Below, in pieces: positions 29,150 through 41,700 of a stretch of 64,000 nucleotides of DNA. Under the pieces are notes generated by a model. It was not told the origin of the DNA, made no database searches, and saw only the letters and a list, made by a program, of their open reading frames with translations. The stretch is taken from NCBI GenBank assembly GCA_030549495.1, contig JAUIRK010000788.1, positions 1 through 64,000 on the forward strand, in the 5' to 3' direction. The translations under genes and the position numbers were made by a program. The stretch comes from Nectonema munidae. Lineage: Eukaryota; Nematomorpha; Nectonematoida; Nectonematidae. How positions within the stretch are numbered: position 1 is the first letter of the stretch; each line of letters starts with the position of its first letter.

Positions 29150-29730
29150 CCTCTTCAGAAAATGCCATCCAAGTTTGCCAAGGTTACGATGTATATATTG
29201 AGAAAAATTATATAGAACTTATACACTTATAAGAGGCATCATACTGCATATTTATATTTGAGAAATCGAAATTTAACCATTGACCGTTTGTATACCTCTA
29301 TAGAGCTAGCTGATTGGCTGTATAAAAAAGAATGAATTATAGTCGGTACAATAGACACAAGAAGAAAATGTATTCCGGAAGTATAAAAAGTTTAGATAAT
29401 AGAGATGAATTTTCTTATAAGTTTTGCTGGGATATAGATAGAGAATTTTTATCAATATATAGTTATGTAGTATTTTTTAAATCAAAAGGAAAAAAAATAT
29501 ATTAGTTTTGACTTCCAGACCCCCCCCCCCCCCCCCTCACAGTACGATTTTTCCAATGGTGGAACGGATATAGTCGATCAGAGAATGAGAAATTATTCCA
29601 CAAATAGTAAAACAAAAAAATGGACAGTAGCCTCTTTTTCTTATCTATTAGATACTGCAAGAGTAAATGCAGGTACTATTTTTGCTTTTAATAATGAAAA
29701 AAACCCAAGAAATGTAAATTTCTTTTAAAA
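29150..29730 (+). pseudogene. piggyBac transposase relic 1
   Basis: Plus-strand frames give NLTIDRLYTSIELADWLYKK and IIVGTIDTRR (about 29270-29365), then REEFSYK- and SYVVFFKSKGKK-like blocks. After a poly(C) run at 29521-29536 comes YDFSNGGTDIVDQRMRNYST followed by KTKKWTVASFSYLLDTARVN. The order ITIDRFYTS ... IVGTI ... GGTDIVDQ ... SYLLD is that of the piggyBac DDE domain; the D of DIVDQ is catalytic. Several frame changes and stops. TTAA borders were not identified. Confidence 0.85.
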
Positions 29731-30499
29731 GTTTTTGAATGGAAATGTTTTTTTGAATCTTGATTATCAAAAGACAAATTTTCGAATAAAGTTTTTCTCT
29801 TTTTTTTAAACTATTTTTATTATCCTTGACAGTTTTTAATAAAGGAGATCATTTACTTTTTTTAAATACTGCCAGCAATTATTAAATAAAATAGCAAATT
29901 TTATGCAGAAAACTCATGTTGAAGTGAAAATATTTTCTATTTTATGGAGACGATACGACAACCAAATGATTAGATATAAAAAAACGATCAAATTTTTATT
30001 ATAAATAAATTATGTTTCAATTTTATCATCTTCGTTCATTTGTATATTGTTTGATTATACGTATAAAACTTTCTCAAAATGATCAAGCACGAAACTTATT
30101 TAAATTGACCGATTCAGCTTGTTTCGGGATATTGTAGAGTGAATGGTATAAACGAACTGTCTTTCTCCTTCAAATAAAATGACGCGCATCAAAATATGCC
30201 TCTACAGAGTCCTTGTTTTGTATTTAATTAATTTCATTAAAAAAATCACCTCATTTAATTCGGTATAAAATCCCGTTTTTATTTCTATATCATTTTCAGT
30301 TATATTTCCTTTTTTTGCAATTTTGTTTTGCCCACATATAATCCTATTTGTTGTGACAAAATAAATTACATATATAGCTACGTATAAGTATTTAATCATG
30401 AAATACTTTATTTCAGTTGAAGTGTCCTATGTCAATCATTTTTTGACAGGTATGATAAATTTTTATAAAAAATAAACATCACTGTTGGATTCAGCCTAC

Positions 30500-31275
30500 T
30501 TGAAAATGGGTACATATGTGTAAAACACCTGATTTGCAAATTTGATTCACGCTTACAAGTATTTTCAAATTCTAAATCCAAAAACAATCTATAATTGGAA
30601 TTGGCTTTGTATAAAAATGTGTGTAATTCATGTAAAATTTGAATGAATGTTTTCATAGTCAGATTTTAGATGTAAACGGCAAATTTTGTTTTTGGGAATA
30701 ATTTTTAGAAGTGAACCACAAATTTATTTTACATTTATAGGTAATTTTGAATCTAAATGCAAAAACAATCTATAAATGAAATTGACATTGTTGATTTGAT
30801 ATGAAAATGCGTTTATTTCATGTAAAATTTAAATGAATGTTCTAGAAGACAGATTTTAGAAATAAACCGTAAATTTGTTTCACACTTATAAGTATTTTGA
30901 AATCCAAATTCAAAAATAATCTATAGATGAAATTGGCATTGTTAATTTGATATGAAAATGTGTGTATTTCATGTAAAATTTGAACGAATGTTCTCGAAGA
31001 CAGATTTAAGAAATAAACCGCAATTTAGTTTCACATTGATTAGCATTTTCAAATTTTAAATGCAAAAAGAATTTACAAAATTGCGATTGTTGATTTGTTA
31101 TAATAATGTGTATATTCCATGTAAAATTTGAATGAATGTTTTCAGAGACAGATTTTAGAAGTAAACCGCAAGTTTGTTACACACTTATAGGTATTTTTAA
31201 TTTCTAAATTCCAAAAATGAAATCAGCATGTCCGATTTGATATAAAAAAATATATTTCATGTAAAATTTGAAGGT
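30500..31275. repeat. Five-unit degenerate tandem repeat (minisatellite)
   Basis: The word TGTAAAATTT with its context (TTTCATGTAAAATTTGAATG) occurs at about 30631, 30821, 30972, 31120 and 31260, so units are 140-190 bp. Each unit also has CAGATTTTAGAAGTAAACCGC, ACACTTATAGGTATTTT and AAAAACAATCTATA. Divergence between units suggests an old array. It lies outside the three host genes. Confidence 0.85.
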
Positions 31276-31280
31276 ATATT

Positions 31281-32111
31281 TTATTAGATATAATTCTCAT
31301 CAATCAAAATATTGATTGACATTTCCCAAAAAGTAACAATGATTCTGAAAAAATTTAAACTATAAAGTGTTATGTGTTCAAAACTGTATATATTTATAAA
31401 TTTTCAAACGAGTATATAATATAGAACCAAAGTTATAAGTATAAGTTTAAGATTAACTAGAGATACTGTCAGAATTTTGCTGAAAAAGTTTATCTTTTGA
31501 TTTTGATTGGAAGATATAGGTATGAAAAGGTCATTCAACTGCCATGAAAATGGTATCAAAAGATGCAGCTATTAATTTTAGGAAATGTCACGAAGTATGG
31601 TAGCAAAAGATTTAGCCAATTCGGTACAAGAGAAATTTTAGTTGAGGGGGGGGGGGGCTAAAATAGCCCCCGTCACTCTGATAGGGTAAGAAGATATTAT
31701 AGTGACAAAGTTTAACTGCATAGAAATGTACATTTGGAAAAATTGTATCAGAGTACATTTTCCAACCTAATCATACAAAAATAAGATTTTTTTACGCTAT
31801 AAGAAAGAAGTAATGTTCTGTGATTATAAGTTAATTATTTAGAATGTTATTACTTTATTTTTTATAAGAACTGTGTCATAATATTTACTTATTTAGGGTC
31901 CTAGGAAAGAAACTTCCATTCTTTATGTTTCTGAGTAAGAAATCTAGATTATTGGTCTATAGAGTGCTTGTAGATCATAATTGAATTAAAATATGCACTT
32001 TTTGATACCTGTATTTGAAAATAAAACCTAAACTTCTTTCTGCCTTATTTTGGTAACAACCTTGTACCAAATTTTTATACACACAGACAGACAAGAGGCT
32101 TTCTTAATTAT
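31281..32111. other. AT-rich gap with a lone hAT-like end
   Basis: 31644-31680 is a G run followed by GCTAAAATAGCCCCCGTCAC TCTG, which in inverse resembles a hAT terminus (CAGAGTGACGGGGGC). No partner found. Otherwise no gene seen. Confidence 0.35.
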
Positions 32112-32576
32112 AAAAGAATTTTTGTCCAATGAACACACGACCATTATTACCCGACATTATACTTGCACTGTAAGCTCTCAATCCTACCATAACTGCACTA
32201 ATTTTATCAAGTCAAATTACTTTGTTTGTAATTCTGATTGCATCCTACCTTCTTATTCAGTGGTTTTCAAACTAGAGTAATCAGTGCACAAGGCGATAGT
32301 GAAGCAGTTCCATGTGGATCGAAAGGTGGTCACTGAATTGCTAGCTTAGAATAGTTTCCAGATTGTTTAGTTTTTGAATTGAATACTATTTTTATTGCTT
32401 TCCCATGCCTAATTTTATAGAAGCAAATGTGCATTTTTCTTAATGGTTTAAAAAATCAAATATGACGATTTATACTTGAAATTTGGTTTTACTTCATTAA
32501 TATCTGGTGGGGAAGAGGAACGAAAGTATCTTTTGTGTTCTGAAGTGGTTGCATCCACTTTTATAAGGCGCGGTAA

Positions 32577-33655
32577 ATGAAATGTGCACTTGAAATGAAA
32601 CACTCAAATTCAGTATATAAGACTATTGACTATTTTAAAGATCAAGCTGAGCGATTACACAAATCCAGGATTGATAACATAGGAATGTTTTTGCAAAATA
32701 TTAAGTGTTTGAAAGCCTTCTATAAAGTTTCAAAAAAACTATTGTCAAAAAGTCCCACAACATAGGAGAACAGCTGATATTACCTTACTGCAAAGATATG
32801 TTGTTCTAGTTTTTCGACTGTTATTAAGCAAAAATCTCCAGATTTAATTGGTACCCAGTTCGCTATTTATCGCCAAGCCTTAATAATGAAAAGCATACCT
32901 AATGGGTTGAATTTTTTTGTGAATGAAGTCATTAAAACAACGCATTTAATTAAAGCAAATAATCCTGGTCCACTCAAAAGTGAGGTGCTTCTCAAAAGGA
33001 AAAGTTTCGAATCGATACAATGGAAATAAATCCAGTAATTTTTGCAAATAAAAACAGACATGCTTGTAGAATTTTCTGATGTCTGTTTTCGTATATTCCT
33101 ATCATTTTTAGTGAACATATTTTAATCTATGAATTCCTTTAACATTGCACTGCAAGAAAAGGAGAACACAGTACTCCATTGTCATAAAAACTTCACAGCT
33201 TTTGAAATGAAGCCGGAATAATCGCATTCTTAGACAAGAAAAATTTTGCTTGGTTTTCGAAAATATTTGGTGATGAAAATAAGATATTTTTTAAATCAAT
33301 AAAGATGTGTTGCACACTATAAAAGACCGTGTAGCATATCTTAGCCAAGTGCAAATTATTTTTTTGTGAAATGTCTCATCGATTTTTCGATTGAAATGGG
33401 ACAGCACTATGCTGATGTTGCAAAGATGTCTGAAAATTCTGATTCTATTTGCCGCTACATATGAACGTGAGAAGCGTTTTCCATGCAATTTCGAATCAGA
33501 TTGGAAGTGAGTAATGATATGAGAGTTCCATTGTCCAAAACAGCCAAATTAATAAAAACTGGTTTTGACAAAGCAGATTCATCAATACCATTGACATGGA
33601 TTGGATTAATATTCAGACAATTTTTGAATAAACAATTGTGTAATTATTTTTAGTA
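32577..33655 (+). pseudogene. hAT transposase relic (ZBED5/FAM200-like)
   Basis: Plus strand: TIDYFKDQAERLHKSRIDN resembles the segment after the BED finger (LEFFQRK...L). Then GEQLILPYCKD-like sequence, then YRQALIMKSIPNGLNFFVNE near 32870 with VIKTTHLIKANN, the conserved (I)HRQAL..K.LP....V...VNFI block. Near 33440-33600 comes a decayed C-terminal dimerisation domain ending MRVPLSKTAKLIKTGFDKAD. Many stops and frame changes. DDE parts are largely lost. Confidence 0.7.
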
Positions 33656-34051
33656 CAGTTGGTGATATCTTGATTTATTTTTTTTTAAATGAGAACTCAA
33701 ACTATTAAAAAATTGTAGAGAGACCTAAAGTTTGGGTTCTCAACAAGAGAATAAAATCATATATGATAAATCATTATTATTAATCGGATATAATTAAATC
33801 TTTGGCACTCCTTATTGCCATTTACTAGTTATTGAAATGGATGATCACAGTCTCTTTGTATAGTTTAACGGTAGATTTGCTCTACTCTAACCAAGTAAAA
33901 GTTGTATACCGTGACTCTAAAAATGATCTCTTTTGTAAATCTTTAGGGAACAGAATTTTTGGATGAGCCGATTTTATATTTGGTGTTCCAAGGTTAAAAT
34001 GTCTTCTAAAGACTATATGAAAAGGGTTGTATTAGAAGACTTATCGGTAAT

Positions 34052-34140
34052 ACAGTCAGACCTCATTTATCCGACAACTCCACTATCCAAAGCATTATTG
34101 ATCAGGAGCTTTATTTTTCTCGACCTGTCACCTCACTAAT
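34052..34140 (+). repeat. Tigger/pogo terminal repeat, solitary
   Basis: TACAGTCAGACCTCATTTAT followed by CCGACAACTCC is the classic pogo/Tigger left terminus (TA target plus CAGTC...TTATCCGAC). No matching right end seen, so it is a fragment. Confidence 0.6.
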
Positions 34141-34552
34141 TGTCAACAAGCCTGATTGATGTCAAATAATTTGGTTAGATGGATTGATTACCCTCTACTG
34201 AAATGAATTGTTCTTAAAATTAAATTTTAAAAATTTTAGCAACGAAATGTTATCAAGCTAGATTAGTAACCCATAAAATGCCTACACATATATTCAGTTA
34301 GTAAAGTAAATTAGTTGAAAATATATATAGACTTGGGTCTATCAATTGACAGGTATGTAGCCGTGAATTTAAATTTGACTTTTAAATAAAAATTAGGTTT
34401 AAAATTTTTTGGAAGAAATATTCAACAAATCTTAAATTTTATATAAGTTAGCTATTCCTTCACCTAAGTTATACGCTATAAATTACATAAAATGAAATTA
34501 TTTATATACTAAGTTTTATTAACAAAAATTTCAAGCAAAGTGTGTGTATTGC

Positions 34553-35240
34553 TGAAACAGCAATAGACCGACAATCTGAAAGAAAAACAACTTTATTGAA
34601 AAGAGAGAAATAGAGGCGTTTTCGATCTTCACAGAATTCTTTGGCTTATTCGCTAGCCTTTATGGATTATCTGATTGATAGCTTTGGGAGTTGGTGAAGA
34701 TCTCGGAAAGGTTCTCTTGGTTGTTTTCTTTGGAATGGTTAGGTTCTGGTTGTTGTGCTATGTTATTAGTTTATATGTGTGTGTGTGCGATGCTTTTAAT
34801 TATGTAGTGAGGTTGTAATTATAGAAAAGTAAAACTGAAAGTAATGTGAAGCAGGTTAAATGTTGCGTGAGGCTACAATTGCAAATAATGTGAGGTCGGA
34901 ATCAGTGTTGATGAAGTGCGATGCGTTTAACATTGAAAATTATTTAAATGTTACACTCCCCTCCATATTACTTATAATCTTACTAAACTGCGTAGCGATC
35001 TTTCTATTAAAAGGTAAACCTATCTGGCGCTTCCCTGACCCTTTGGGAACGTCGGACATGGAGATATTCTGGATCATGGGCTGATGAGCATATTTGAGTA
35101 TTATTTTCATTGCCGTTGGTTTCTGGTGAGTTTTCTAAGGAATCCACTGAACTTTACTGTTTATCTTTGTCTGGTCAAGGCACGAATTTCGTGTTTCTTT
35201 TGAAGTTCTTGGTTAGATGAAACGCACGATGTTGGGAGTT
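34553..35240 (-). mobile_element. LTR-retrotransposon 3' end, fossil (probably Gypsy-like)
   Basis: On the minus strand a purine-rich tract (TGGAGGGGAG) is followed by TGTAACATTTAA, the layout of a polypurine tract before a 3' LTR. The presumptive LTR runs from about 34955 down to about 34553 and contains an AATAAA near its end. Upstream of the tract a pol-like C terminus is suggested by RRSQRVREAPDRF. The other LTR was not found in the window. The element is broken and incomplete; family assignment is tentative. Confidence 0.45.
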
Positions 35241-35254
35241 GATATTCTCCAACT

Positions 35255-35387
35255 TTTACATTCAAGGTTTTTTTCATATTAATTATATTTGTAAGAAATA
35301 CAAATTTTTGTTCTTGGCTATTTGAATACCATTTTTGTCCCCGTTAGATCATTTCAAAATCAGGAAGCCCTATCTATTGGCTATTGC
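35255..35387. repeat. hAT-end repeat copy 1 (TAGGGCTNCC type)
   Basis: About 130 bp matching 36590-36717: shared TCATATTAATT, GTAAGAAATACAAATTTTTG and TTCTTG, ending AAAATCAGGAAGCCCTA. The end resembles, inverted, the TAGGGTTGCCAG terminus at 21713. Confidence 0.7.
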
Positions 35388-35733
35388 CCAACAAAATTTG
35401 CATGGAAAGGTTGAGCTTCATGCAATACAAATTTGTTTTTTTTAATTTTTAGTCAAAATAAATGTTAAATTCATTAGTAAGCTTGCCTTTAATTAATTAT
35501 TTTTTTATCTGAAGATATATTATCTTCAATATTAAATTCTGAAGGTTATCTTTTTCGTTGAAATTAAAAGTAAACCGCTTTATTAAAACTCAATTAAAAA
35601 CAGAAATTTATTATTTAAAAGAATAAATATATAAAAAAAATGTGACTTGTAATCATCTTTGTGTACAAACATAAAACAAAAATATTAAAAGGAATCATAT
35701 GAGATATATTCTGAATTGCATATAAACTTCAAA

Positions 35734-35771
35734 CTAATAAGAATGACTTTCCGTTCCACCTCGACCATAAC
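35734..35771 (-). CDS. CRIP1: CRIP exon 4 (C terminus and stop)
   Basis: Acceptor ATATTTTTAG; two bases complete a glycine, then [11 protein letters not shown] and stop TAG at 35736-35734. The GRGG-ESH tail is specific to CRIP proteins, which identifies such a small exon. Confidence 0.9.
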
Positions 35772-38700
35772 CTAAAAATATAAGGGTTAAACAAGTTTTT
35801 GTATATATTTTTCAAACTTATTGAAAATTTAAAGTATCCGTTTTGATTAATTTTTAATACGTGTTTTAGTTGTAGAAATGGGGACTGGTCAAAACTGTCC
35901 GACTACCAAAATATCCATAGTTTTTTTGGTCAAAACAGTCCCATTCAAAAAGTCGAAAAAACTACATTTAAAAAGTTAAAAGAGCCACAAGATTTGAAAC
36001 AAAAACATAAATATTGAGAATAATAATCAATAAATACATTTATATATTGTGTATATATATTGAAACTCAAAACTTTTATATACACATCTCTGTAATATTT
36101 TCGAAATAGTGAATTTAGAGAAAAACAAAAAAATGATTTCTAATTAGGACCGTTATGATTAATTAGGATGCACTTTTTGGTTAATAAGTGTGGGCGTTTT
36201 AACTAGGAACCGTAGAAATTTGTCTTAACAAAACAAAGAAACGTTTATGTATTACAAATGAAAGTTTTTTCATTTCTAAAAAATGATATCTTTTTTAATA
36301 ACCAATCAGTATATAGTAACCCATTCAATGTAATAATACATAAACTTTTCCTTTTTTGCATAAAATATTTATTTTCTGTAAAAATTACATACATTAATCA
36401 GTAGTACATAAGATAAAAGAAAAATTAATGCTCATATTGGAATTCAAAACGTACCCTTATGTCCCATTTTTGACGTCGCTTAACAAGGCAATCCCAGGAT
36501 ATTTATAGGAATTCCGGTTTTTCATTCACTAATCTTATATGTCAAAAATGAATTTAGAAAAATTTAGGTCCAAATGTGATTGTATAAAAACCCAGGTTTT
36601 ACCTTTTAAGTATTTTTCATATTAATTGTTTTTGTAAGAAATACAAATTTTTGTTCTTGACTTTTTTCAATACAATTTTTCTTGTGGTTTGGTAATGTCA
36701 AAATCTGGCAGCCCTAATTATACACCATACTTTAGCATGGATTAATTAGAATGGTTCCCATTACACATTACTTGAATTTCTCATTGCATTCTGTATTTTT
36801 AATTCGATTTCAAGTAAAAAAAACCAGTTAAACTAGGATCATTATAGTTTCCACGGATTCAATATCTATAAGAAATTAAAATTAATTCTATTTTTCAATT
36901 CAAATATTTTACACATAGATTAATTTATATAAAGTATTTTCTTCATAAGGGGTTGCTTACACAATATGTAATTGCATGCTATGAAAATGATATATTTATA
37001 TGTAAAAAAGTAGGGAAACATAATTAAAAAATAAGTATGCATAATGTTAATCATTTAGACTAGAGAACGAAGAAGAACCAAATAATCATGATACTGCAGT
37101 TATACTTCCTCCAAAAGAATAATAAACCGAAAGAAGTGTGTGATTTTTAAAGATAATACGAATATTTTATATAGAAAAATAGGAATGAATTCTCCTACCT
37201 TCAGTAAGAAAAAGTTTTAGAAATTTTAATAAATAACAGTTATCAATATATACCAGGGAAAGTCAGCCAGGGAAAGGGGTAAAATACATTTTTAGTTTTG
37301 ATAATATATCTTCACTCAAATGTTTATAATTCTGAGCATATATAAAGTATAAAAATCAGAGAGACAGTCAAGGTGCCCAGAAAAGCATTCCCTTTTGAGT
37401 TGAAAGTTTACGCAATATAATTGGCTAATAAACAAAACAATTTTGTCATAAAATTTAAGATTTTGGTAGACGTTAAAAGTAAATATGGATATAATTTTAC
37501 CACTTACTTGGATAAAGATGATATAAGTGTTTATCCGTTATCTACATGTCATAATGAAGTTATTATATACAACGACAGATTTTTTTAAAAGTAAATTTTT
37601 AACTGAAACTTTTTATCAAAGAATATTCCAATCATTGTAAATGTTAGATCAAATTGCAAAACTATCTTAGGTAAGGGCTTTATTTATACATAAATTATTT
37701 TTCTTAAAAAATGGTTCTTGTCACCTCCCAATCTATAAAAAAAAAAGAATTATCCACTTAGATGGAAATATTAATCAAGATTTGAAAAAAAGAAAACCAA
37801 ATGTATTACAATTTACAATCAAAATATGGAGTTGATATTTTGAATTTAATGTATAAGCAAATGGCCACCAAGGCCAGATAAAGAAGATGACCTTTTACAG
37901 CCATATACAATTTAGCAGGTGTAAACTTTTAGATATTTTATTTAAAAAAGACCGTAAATAAATTTTTGTACAAAGCTTAACTAATCAACTATGCACAGAA
38001 TTTTTATAATCATTAAACAAAATACGACACTGTTTCAATTCCAAAGAAGAATAATCTGCAAAATAAATGAAAATTGTTGTAAAAACAAAACCATAGTGTT
38101 TTGATATAAATATTAAAAGCCATTATGTGGACTATGTTTTTCAAGAACTAAAGTTAAAATTTTTGAAATAGAAATTATTGAAACTTGAAAAGTTTTGGCT
38201 GATTCTTTTTCTCAATAAAATTATTTAAAAATATCCTAAAGGAAAAATAATTAACAAAATTTATATGAAAAGAATACCAAACAAAGATTTTAGTATATTG
38301 ACGCTTTATCTTTAAACTACAAATCTTGAATATGAGTGTTGGTTGTGTTATTTTCAGTTGTTGGCTGCTCGAATTATGTTTGATGGTAATAAGTTTCTTT
38401 TTTTTTATCATTTTTATTTTAAAGATCTTTAAAATAATTATGCTAAGAGTTGGGAGTCATAAGAATCGAACTCCCAATTTAACCGTTATGTTAGGGGTAT
38501 CTTATCCCTAATTGAGGCTTTGAAAAATAAGGAAATTAAAAATATCAAAAAAAAGTTTAGAAAATTTTAGAATTCAGTAGAAAATAACTAGTAAACAACG
38601 TTCTTATGATAAAATAAAATCTTGGTGAATTCGTATTGACATATCAAAAATAATTAAAATTTGATTATATTTTTTTTAATTACAATTTATATCTTCTTCA

Positions 38701-41700
38701 AAAAAAGAAATATTACTGGATAGTGAAGATTGTTATGAATTTATTGATGATAAAGATAGTTTTGCATATCATTAAATAAATAAAAGGTTTGTTTGTAATA
38801 AATAAGTAAACAGCTCAGTTATTGATTGTTATCTACTAAATAAATTTCACGTCACTTTGTTTGTTTTAGATAAGATATTACATCATAATAAGGTATCAAT
38901 GTAAATAATGATATTAAAGCCTTTATAAATCCTTATTTACTTTCTCATGGATTATTATTAAATGGCTAGTTATTGTGCTAACAAAAAGTATACTAATAAA
39001 GCTATGAAAAAAGTGTATGCTTGTGGAACAATAATGAGTAGTTTGATTGTTATCTTTTCAATGTGATAATTTTTATCGATAAACATTACTTTTTTTTTAT
39101 AATATAATTATATGGCGAAGAATGATGGATGTGAAAAATATATATGATACATTCTCGATATGTAGTAATGTTTTAAAGAAATTCTACAACGTTTTGAAAA
39201 ATTGAATTAATATATAAATAAATTAAAAGTCAAAAGTGAGTTTAAAACATTCAACTTATTTTTCAATTCGATTCATTTGAGCAAGGAATTTTGTAATCGT
39301 AGACGAGGTTTTTATGTTATATCAATTCTAAACTTTTTGTCTAGCATCACAGTCTGACAATTCATTTTTAAATTTATAACGGTCATTAATTATCGAATTA
39401 TTCTTATAACTAACGGGAAAAAAGTTGATCTATAAATCTATCAAAAATTGGCCGAACGACTTCAAAGATTATGGTTTTATTCATAAAATTGATCCAAAAA
39501 GTTTATTATTATAAAATCACTTTTCGAAATTAAAATATTATCATTGTAAATATTATTTTTTTGTGAAAAGGCGCAATAATGGAATGATCTATTTTTTAGT
39601 TCGTTTGTGAACTCTTTAATATATGAAAGAAATTCGAAAACTGTTACTTCTGAAACGTTTACAAAATCTGGATTACTTACAAAAAATGGACTAAGTTGAC
39701 CCATTAATAAAAAATTGATTTTTGTTGACCTAATAACGTTAAATTCTTTTACATAAACTTTTTTAGAAACAAAAGTAGACTTTATTAACCGCCGTACTTA
39801 TAACTCTTTAATTGAGAAGTTCAGGAAAATTTTTATTTCATACAAGTAGAATCGGATTTTTTTGAGATTTATTATCTTTTGAATTATTATAGGTTTCTAT
39901 AAATATAGTTAACAAATTATAGAAAGATTAATAACTTAATTTATACAAAAGTACAATAATTAAACTTAATCCGAATAAAAATTGACAGTTGGTTAAGCAT
40001 TAGAAGAGTGTTTCTAAACTTTTTTTTACCTTTGAAGAACCCTTGAAATAAATTAAATCCGCAAAGGAAGCCTGCGTAAAAAAGATATCATTTTTGTATT
40101 TTTATGGCAGTGTTTACAATGAAGGAAAAAAGAATTAGCGTTAATACAAAATATAATTTCTTTTATTGATAAACATGAAATCGTTTATAACTAATAAATA
40201 CATTTTCCCTTAGAGGAGATTCAATATATTTTCAAATAAATAAAATAAATCCCAGATCTAAATTAGTAAAATAAAAAAGTAAATTTTTAAAATTCTACAC
40301 CATTTGATTTATATATATTTAAATAATAGGAAATTTATTTTAAGGATGTGAAGTGTATGTGACAGTAGGGGAGAAACAACAAGGACGAGTATCAAACAAG
40401 CTCTAATCCTCTAGAATGCTCTTTGAAATTCAATAACTTGATTAAAGGTTTAAAACCCGGCTGTAAAGTTCCCATTTAAAAAACACGTGGAATAAAAAAT
40501 AAGACAGCGATATACATTGTGAAGATAAATGTGACTTGCTTGCTGACTATTTCAAAGATGTGTATAGGAAAAACTAGGTTAAAAAATATTAAGTGTGAAA
40601 TGAAGTCCATAGGGGTTTACATGCAACGAACGAAACTAGATTTATCCAAAAGTACATGGTGGGAATTTTCAGGATTGATAAAATGAATTAATATGAAGAA
40701 AATATAGATCTAAAGAAAAGAAAGATAGAATTTCAAGATAATCGTATTTTATCCAGGTATAAGCAGGGGCGGATTAGAGGAACGTATGGGCTGGGGCTTT
40801 AGCTTTTTGTGGGCCTATATGATTTAAAGAAACCGTTAGCCCCCTCCCCCTAAGTATAGATCCTCGGCTTTATGACCTGTCTAAGAAAAGGTTATTTTAT
40901 AAAACAATGTATAATTTAATTGTTACGTATGTTGTTTAAAGAAAAAAATTAATAAAACACATAGATTATATATTAACCAGATTGTATATTTTGCATATGC
41001 GTTTTTTCAATAACTGGGGGCCTATTTTTTCAATGGGGCCAGTGGACCTTGGGCTGGCTGTAGCCCCAATAGCCCCTATGTTAATCTGGCCCTGGGTATA
41101 AGACTTAAATAAAAACAATGTACGTTATTAGCAGGGCAAACAATTTTTGACCTAAAAATTCGCGTTTTTTTGACTACATGTCCTTCAAAATTCTTACTTT
41201 TTAACCTAAAAGTTCTAAAATTTTGACTTAAATTTTTTTTTTAAAAAATTGAAAATTTTCAAACTAATGAATAAATTTGTTGCACAATACTCATTGCATT
41301 CGCACCCGAAAACAAAAAAATTTAAACATTTGAATTAAAATAAAATAACATATATTTAACAATGTTATTCGCATTGAAATTTTGATCTTTAGCCAATAGC
41401 TTCTTTTTCAACATCGAAAAAGATCTTTCAACCGACGTTGTGGTCGATTGGCATTTTTGGAGAAGGAGATACTCACTGGGTGAACATTATGATTTTTCAA
41501 TTGCATAATTTTAGAAATGTCATTTTTTCAAACCTTTTTTTCATATAACTTTCGATTCCACATACGTCTTGGTTGAATTCCAAATTGTTGAACAATTTTT
41601 GAGCATTTTCAATTGAAAAACTTGAGGACTGCGATTTTTCGACAATAAATTTAATTATTTAATTAAATTAATAATTAAAATATTAAATAATTGTTATTTA

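Larger units (their letters stand above)
32112..34555 (+). mobile_element. Composite repeat, long copy with hAT inside
   Basis: The left block (32115-32275) and right block (34466-34550) match the two adjacent blocks at 13497-13745. Between them, starting with the Charlie-type terminus CAGTGGTTTTCAAACTAGAG at 32258, is a ZBED5-like hAT transposase relic. A Tigger/pogo-type end is inserted at about 34052. Confidence 0.65.

Noticed and set aside
38440-38512. Possible tRNA (GTTCGATTC word with flanking GGGAG/CTCCC)
   Set aside because: The stem would close a 14-base loop rather than the 7-base T loop, and no acceptor or anticodon arms fit.
39477-39704. Possible LINE RT N-terminal piece on the minus strand
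   Set aside because: Only a vague resemblance to the segment before the RT ([16 protein letters not shown]); no following RT motifs.
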